DNA from: Panulirus ornatus
Taxonomy: Eukaryota > Arthropoda > Malacostraca > Decapoda > Palinuridae
NCBI RefSeq assembly: GCF_036320965.1
Contig: NC_092235.1
Span: forward strand, 26,697,476-26,761,475
Direction: 5' to 3'
Length of the DNA: 64,000 nucleotides
The notes beneath the pieces are model-generated. The model saw only the letters and a program-made list of their open reading frames with translations, was not told where the DNA came from and made no database searches. Shown here piece after piece: positions 58,271-64,000 of this stretch. Every line of letters starts with the position of its first letter. The first letter of the stretch is position 1. The position numbers and the translations under genes are program-made.

Positions 58271-59407
58271 TTTCTCTATATAGCCTTGCTGTCAAAGTAT
58301 CAGGTCTACAAGCACCTGAGGACCTCTGATTAATTTGCTCAGGCTTACTCTTAACCCTAATTCACTTCCATCAGAGACGGCCTTGATTGGGTCGTTTTGC
58401 CCATGTCATTTTGGTCATTATAATTGAGAAAAAAATAGAAGGAACAGAAGTCAGGAGGCAGTATGGTTGTGGGACTTCGATATCACCAAAGAATTTGTTT
58501 CTACGTCACATATCCGGCAGCTATAACATGAAAATGAAAGCAGTATCATTGTGTTAAGTATGTCATTGCTGCCAATGACCAGCTAGCTGGGAAGAGACAT
58601 GGCGCACTAACATACCCAGATCCTTGCGACAGTCTTTGACTTTACTGCTTGCCTCACCTTGAGCTGCGCACAACGCCAAGCACAGAACTAGGCTTCCATG
58701 ATGTCAGTATAATCATTTGCAATGCTCCTCAGATTGAAATTCTTACATATTTGAAAACTAAGAGCATTGCTTGCCATTAAGATGAAGATACATTTTAGAA
58801 ACATCGTAAACATTAAACCCTCGATGTAAACAAAAGAGATGCGTGTTTCCACCATGGGCGGTAAACAACTTTCACTGTAGCTCCGCGGGTGCTGGCTATC
58901 GCGCCATCATGACAATTATTCGTGCAACAATTGTTTTTTGCGTCTTGTCGCTGATTCCGTGCGTTTACATTGAATGATTTTCCTGTACAACGTGGCTGTG
59001 AATTCTACACCAGTCAGACTTCGTTTTATTCTTTTTCAAGCAAAATATGTTTTCATCCCAAATCTTAATCTTTCCTTATCCTCCCATTTATAGAATACAA
59101 CATAGTATATCGCGTATTATCTCTTTAGGATCAAGGGAAAGCCTTTGTTATAGTTTTATTTGAAGATTCATGTCGGAGGTAAAACAATCATTTCTGCCTC
59201 GGTCACATTGGAAACTTCTCTGAAAAGACTCATGATGAACGGCGATTGTCAGACAAGGGCCTGCGCCATGCTTGGATCAGGCAAATGTACAGACAGAAGT
59301 ACAAGAGATGTCATGATGCATCTCTCATTTGTTTCCAGGAAATGTGTATACGACAAACACTCTAAGCTCAACAGTGACTGAAAAGAACGGGATTCCAGCG
59401 AGAGCCT
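58271..59407. other. No gene found
   Basis: Mixed sequence, less AT-rich than elsewhere. A short block at 58375-58420 (GGCCTTGATTGGGTCGTTTT) resembles 19880-19925 (GGCCAGGATTGGGGCACGTT) and may be a dispersed repeat end. The open frame at 59160-59381 has no recognisable motif. Confidence 0.5.
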
Positions 59408-59690
59408 GCAGTATTACCACCTTTGCTGGTTGACCACAAGGCTACAGTGTTACCACTACCGTTGTCCAACCATAATACTGCAGTATTTCCACCTAAGCTG
59501 GCCAACCACAAGGCTGCGGCGTTATCAACAGGTCAACTAAAAAAAAACTCGATTGATACTTCCTCCGCTGGCCAACCACATGCCCGAGGTATTACCACCT
59601 CAGCTGGCCAGCCATTACCCTGCAAAACTACCTATGGTGGCCAAACACCAGCCTGTAATATTACCACCTCCGTTGGACTGATATTGCAAC
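59408..59690 (+). repeat. 36-bp minisatellite, about seven degenerate units
   Basis: Units begin near GTATTACCACCTNNGCTGGC and end CAACCACAAGGCTGCA, with 36-bp spacing. One unit carries an A-run insertion. Because 36 is a multiple of three, an open frame runs through it (59423-59773) with 12-residue periodicity (VFPPKLANHKAA type). This looks like a consequence of the repeat rather than a gene. Confidence 0.75.
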
Positions 59691-59992
59691 TTCCAAAGGA
59701 ATACAGGTCGCGACCGAAAAATCCGGTTAGCCTTCCTAAATGTGATTTGACGCTCATGCGTGGTATGATTTAAGACAAACCACGACATATGGATATTTCA
59801 TTTGTTTTATCATTAATACGCCAAGAAAACCGGAAAATAAAAAAAAAATGTAGACAGTAGCGAGACGCAATGACTGGTTACCAATGAATGGCACTGGTGA
59901 CATCTGACATATCTAAATCATAGCATTTAGCCTGTCACATAACCACATTCATCAGTTTGTAAATAGCGACAAGGGATCGACTTGCACATGGG

Positions 59993-60133
<141 letters not shown>

Positions 60134-60464
60134 ATGAGAGCGTGTACGGTCTTGGGGTAATCGGGAACACCTGCAGATTTTCCAGTTTGTGATTATATCG
60201 ACGTTGAAGGTCTTACTGAGCCAAACAAATGGTAAGCCATAATCTTAGATGACTACTAGCCAGATGTGGGTCAAACGAAAGTCCCTGTCGCTCGTTAACT
60301 AATTAGTTCGTGTTGCTCCTTCAACATGACGGTACGACCGTTGAGCATGACAGTACGTCATGCCGTCTGGGCTAAGGGTCATACAGTTGTGTTAATGGGT
60401 TACCTTTGTGACCTGGTTTTTCCTTCTTTTGCAAACTTGCATAGTTCATTTCTAGGAGTTAGTC

Positions 60465-60516
60465 ATGGCGGCGGGTAATGAATACTTGCTTAAGTGGCGA
60501 CATCTGGCAACACAAG
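60465..60516 (+). other. Possible first coding exon (MAAGNEYLLKW...)
   Basis: ATGGCGGCGGGTAATG opens a frame reading MAAGNEYLLKWRHLATQ, then a GTACAT donor-like site. The opening resembles the short leader before a BTB domain in arthropod BTB proteins (QFCLRWNN type). The frame stays open to 60764 without any recognisable domain. No downstream exon is visible in the window. Very tentative. Confidence 0.2.
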
Positions 60517-61669
60517 TACATTGTTACTATAATGTTGACATATTTAGAATTTGTCATGGATTTGGTTCAAAGATTAAAACAATCCCTCAGCTTGATCTTG
60601 CACAAAGTTACACTTTATTTTTAATTCCGAGTGATCATTTTGCTAAATTCAACAGAATTCAACCTTCACCATTTAATAATCTGTTAAAAAACTTAATAGC
60701 GGATCAACTTGGTCTCTTCACACCCAAACATACGAATAACAGCCTTACTGTATTTGCTCCTTAGGGCGATATACGCTAGTAGAGGTCTTTCTTCAGCTGC
60801 TGTATGATCATATGCCAACGGGGGTCTTCGTGGTGCACACATTGAACACGTGAACACGTGCAGTCCTTCATGGAAAACTCTTCAGAGAGAGAGAGAGAGA
60901 GAGAGAATGTACCTAAACAGTGACACGCACGACGGTAGAGGAAATGATTTGATTGTGTTTGTTTTTGTCTTACAGTGCAGCGACCTCAACGCCATTTTTT
61001 CCGTGATACTTGAGTCTTTTTTCTTTGTTCTTTCGTCTGATTCGTAAAGCATTTCATCAAAAAAAGAACTTATCTGCAACTTACTGCCGAGATGGATTTT
61101 ATCTAGGGTTATGGATATAGTTTGAAATAGTTCATATAGACTTTGAACACGACTGTACAGTCTTTGGACACTGATGCATTGACCTTTGACCTACCCTTTA
61201 AGGGTCAGGTTAAAGGCCAAACCATCAGACCTATGGGTCGTCTCGTCGTGGTTAAAGGGGTGAAGACCTTGTTGACACTTCCCGTTTTCTCATTCGTCAA
61301 TATTTTCTTCCTCGGACGACAGTCATGCAGTTTAAACAGCATCATCAGCATACAACACCATCCCATACCATCCATGATCGTTCTGTACAACATGCCATGG
61401 TGTTCACCTTATAGCCCCATCGGTAACAGTCACGGGGATAAAGACTCGCCCCCGTAACAACCCATCCTCAATCCCTAAACACATTTTCTCAGACTTATGT
61501 CAAGAGACAACACATGTATATAGTTCTAGTATATTCTACACCAGTCCAGGAAGAACGGATGAACTTCAGTGGGGACACGAGCCCTTGTTTTAATTTTGTT
61601 CACAATTCTCAGAGAATCTGTGATGACCTTGAATCGTTTAAAAACAAATGTTTGGGGTTCACAGCTTGA

Positions 61670-61803
61670 TATGTGTACTGCTTCACAGGTTTGGGATGTA
61701 CAGCTTCACAGAGGTCTAGGATGTACAGCTTCAATAAGGTCTAGGGTATACAGCTTCAGTAATGCCCAGGGTGTACAGCTTCAATAAGATTTTGGATGCA
61801 CAG
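61670..61803 (+). repeat. 25-bp tandem repeat, about five units
   Basis: Units of the form TGTACAGCTTCAATAAGGTC plus TAGGA, with 1-6 changes each. Non-coding. Confidence 0.8.
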
Positions 61804-61973
61804 ACGCACGATCCTGACGGTAGAATAAACTAGTTCGTGCACGAGAAAATATTTACCCTCACTGCCACAGAATGTATGCATTCTCGCGTTTGATGATGGG
61901 GACCCGTGTTGAGGAAACCCCCCACCCCATAACTAGGGCTCGTCATCTCAATGAAAAATCTTTGAAAAAAAAG

Positions 61974-61974
<1 letters not shown>

Positions 61975-62032
<58 letters not shown>
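61975..62032. repeat. (AT)n microsatellite at a LINE 3' end
   Basis: 29 TA repeats, then a T-rich run and the 3' end of the minus-strand LINE. Confidence 0.96.
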
Positions 62033-62035
<3 letters not shown>

Positions 62036-63757
62036 TTTTTCTTTCTTTTTTGCTTTGTCGCTGTCTCCCGCGTTTGCTAGGTAGCGCAAGGAAACAGACG
62101 AAAGAAATGGCCCAACCCACCCCCATACACATGTATATACATACGCCCACACACGCAAATATACATACCTACACAGCTTTCCATGGTTTACCTCAGACGC
62201 TTCACATGCCCTGATTCAATCCACTGACAGCACGTCAACCCCGGTATACCACATCGATCCAATTCACTCTATTCCTTGCCCTCCTTTCACCCTCCTGCAT
62301 GTTCAGGCCCCGATCACACAAAATCTTTTTCACTCCATCTTTCCACCTCCAATTTGGTCTCCCACTTCTCCTCGTTCCCTCCACCTCCGACACATACATC
62401 CTCTTGGTCAATCTTTCCTCACTCATTCTCTCCATGTGCCCAAACCATTTCAAAACACCCTCTTCTGCTCTCTCAACCACGCTCTTTTTATTTCCACACA
62501 TCTCTCTTACCCTTACGTTACTTACTCGATCAAACCACCTCACAACACACATTGTCCTCAAACATCTCATTTCCAGCACATCCATCCTCCTGCGCACAAC
62601 TCTATCCATAGCCCACGCCTCGCAACCATACAACATTGTTGGAACCACTATTCCTTCAAACATACCCATTTTTGCTTTCCGAGATAATGTTCTCGACTTC
62701 CACACATTCTTCAAGGCTCCCAGGATTTTCGCCCCCTCCCCCACCCTACGATCTACTTCCGCTTCCATGGTTCCATCCGCTGCCAGATCCACTCCCAGTT
62801 ATCTAAAACACTTTACTTCCTCCAGTTTTTCTCCATTCAAACTTACCTCCCAATTGACTTGACCCTCAACCCTACTGTACCTAATTACCTTGCTCTTATT
62901 CACATTTACTCTAAATTTTCTTCTTTCACACACTTTACCAAACTCAGTCACCAGCTTCTGCAGTTTCTCACATGAATCAGCCACCAGTGCTGTATCATCA
63001 GCGAACAACAACTGACTCACTTCCCAAGCTCTCTCATCCCCAACAGACTTCATATTTGCCCCTCTTTCCAAAACTCTTGCATTTACCTCCCTAACAACCC
63101 CATCCATAAACAAATTAAACAACCATGGAGACGTCACACACCCCTGCCGCAAACCTACATTCACTGAGAACCAATCACTTTCCTGTCTTCCTACACCTTA
63201 CATCCTCGATAAAAACTTTTCACTGCTTCTAACAACTTGCCTCCCACACCATATATTCTTAATACCTTCTACAGAGAATCTCTATCAACTCTATCATATG
63301 CCTTCTCCAGATCCATAAATGCTACATACAAATCCATTTGCTTTTCTAAGTATTTCTCACTTACATTCTTCAAAGCAAACACCTGATCCACACATCCTCT
63401 ACCACTTCTGAAACCACACTGCTCTTCCCCAATCTGATGCTCTGTACATGCCTTCACCCTCTCAATCAATACCCTTCCATATAATTTACCAGGAATACTC
63501 AACAAACTTATACCTCTGTAATTTGAGCACTCACTCTTATCCCCTTTGCCTTTGTACAGTGGCACTATGCACGCATTCCGCCAATCCTCAGGCACCTCAC
63601 CATGAGTCATACATACATTAAATAACCTTACCAACCAGTCAACAATACAGTCACCCCCTTTTTTAATAGATTCCACTGCAATACCATCCAAACCTGCTGC
63701 CTTGCCGGCTTTCATCTTCCGCAAAGCTTTTACTACCTCTTCTCTGTTTACCAAATC

Positions 63758-63758
<1 letters not shown>
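62033..63758 (-). mobile_element. Family-1 LINE with one stop and a small deletion
   Basis: Short-type 3' UTR, then RT sequence to NREEVVKALRKM at 63758, where (AT)n begins. A TAA at 62801-62799 replaces TAT in FRYLG. A 9-10 base deletion near 63190 breaks the frame before motif B. Motif C (FADD) and motif A (FMDLEKAYD) are present. Confidence 0.94.

Positions 63759-63823
<65 letters not shown>
63759..63823. repeat. (AT)n microsatellite between two opposed LINE copies
   Basis: About 32 AT repeats with a LINE 5'-truncation point on each side. Confidence 0.96.
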
Positions 63824-63826
<3 letters not shown>

Positions 63827-64000
63827 GAAGGTATTAAGAATATATGGTGTGGGAGGCAAGTTGTTAGAAGCAGTGAAAAGTTTTTATCGAGGATGTAAGG
63901 CATGTGTACGTGTAGGAAGAGAGGAAAGTGATTGGTTCTCAGTGAATGTAGGTTTGCGGCAGGGGTGTGTGATGTCTCCATGGTTGTTTAATTTGTTTAT
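63824..64000 (+). mobile_element. Family-1 LINE, plus-strand copy running off the window
   Basis: It starts inside the RT frame at [20 protein letters not shown] and reads through [16 protein letters not shown] at the edge. Head-to-head with the copy at 62033-63758. Confidence 0.93.

Noticed and set aside
59160..59381. 73-codon frame with several Cys residues
   Set aside because: No recognised domain and no flanking splice or start context.

Overview
This is a stretch of animal nuclear DNA. It has GT-AG introns, small exons separated by kilobase introns, long (AT)n and (AG)n microsatellites, and dense LINE/SINE debris. The protein sequences and the repeat style suggest an arthropod, most likely a decapod crustacean. 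That is an inference: nothing in the window names the species.

Three host genes can be rebuilt exon by exon, with reading phase preserved across every junction. (1) The 5' half of a mitochondrial m-AAA protease gene of the AFG3L2 type lies on the minus strand (22760 down to 2782). Its seven exons run from the start codon to just before the Walker A motif, and the rest lies beyond the left edge. (2) A complete U1 snRNP protein C gene (SNRPC) lies on the plus strand (23302-26892; six exons, 188 residues). It is head-to-head with AFG3L2, the two start codons being 541 bp apart. (3) A 660-residue leucine-rich-repeat protein with an acidic tail lies on the minus strand (53489 down to 30133; 14 coding exons). 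I cannot assign it to a named orthologue.

The introns are filled with retroelements. One RTE-like, endonuclease-type LINE family ('family 1') accounts for about two dozen pieces and roughly a third of the window. Its best copy (49853-52714) keeps an uninterrupted 880-codon endonuclease/reverse-transcriptase frame. A non-autonomous element ('SINE-C', about 240 bp) is present in about ten copies, and its 3' end carries nearly the same hairpin as the LINE 3' end. Other parts are relics of a second LINE family with a (GATA)n tail, a Jockey-like LINE, a Tc1-like transposase tail, two tRNA-derived SINE heads, minisatellites and many (AT)n tracts.

Layout: 1-22760 AFG3L2 5' half, with a retroelement train at 9.5-15.6 kb in one intron; 22761-23301 divergent promoter; 23302-28023 SNRPC and its 3' UTR; 28.1-30.1 kb repeats between genes; 30.1-53.5 kb LRR gene; 53.5-62 kb mostly unannotated DNA with a Jockey relic, tandem repeats and the longest (AT)n tract; 62.0-64 kb two opposed LINE copies around (AT)n. 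I see no CRISPR, operon or defence system. The most interesting signals are the LINE/SINE 3'-end partnership, the LINE 3'-UTR subfamilies, a decayed duplicate exon in SNRPC, a GC-AG intron in AFG3L2, and long inverted LINE repeats.
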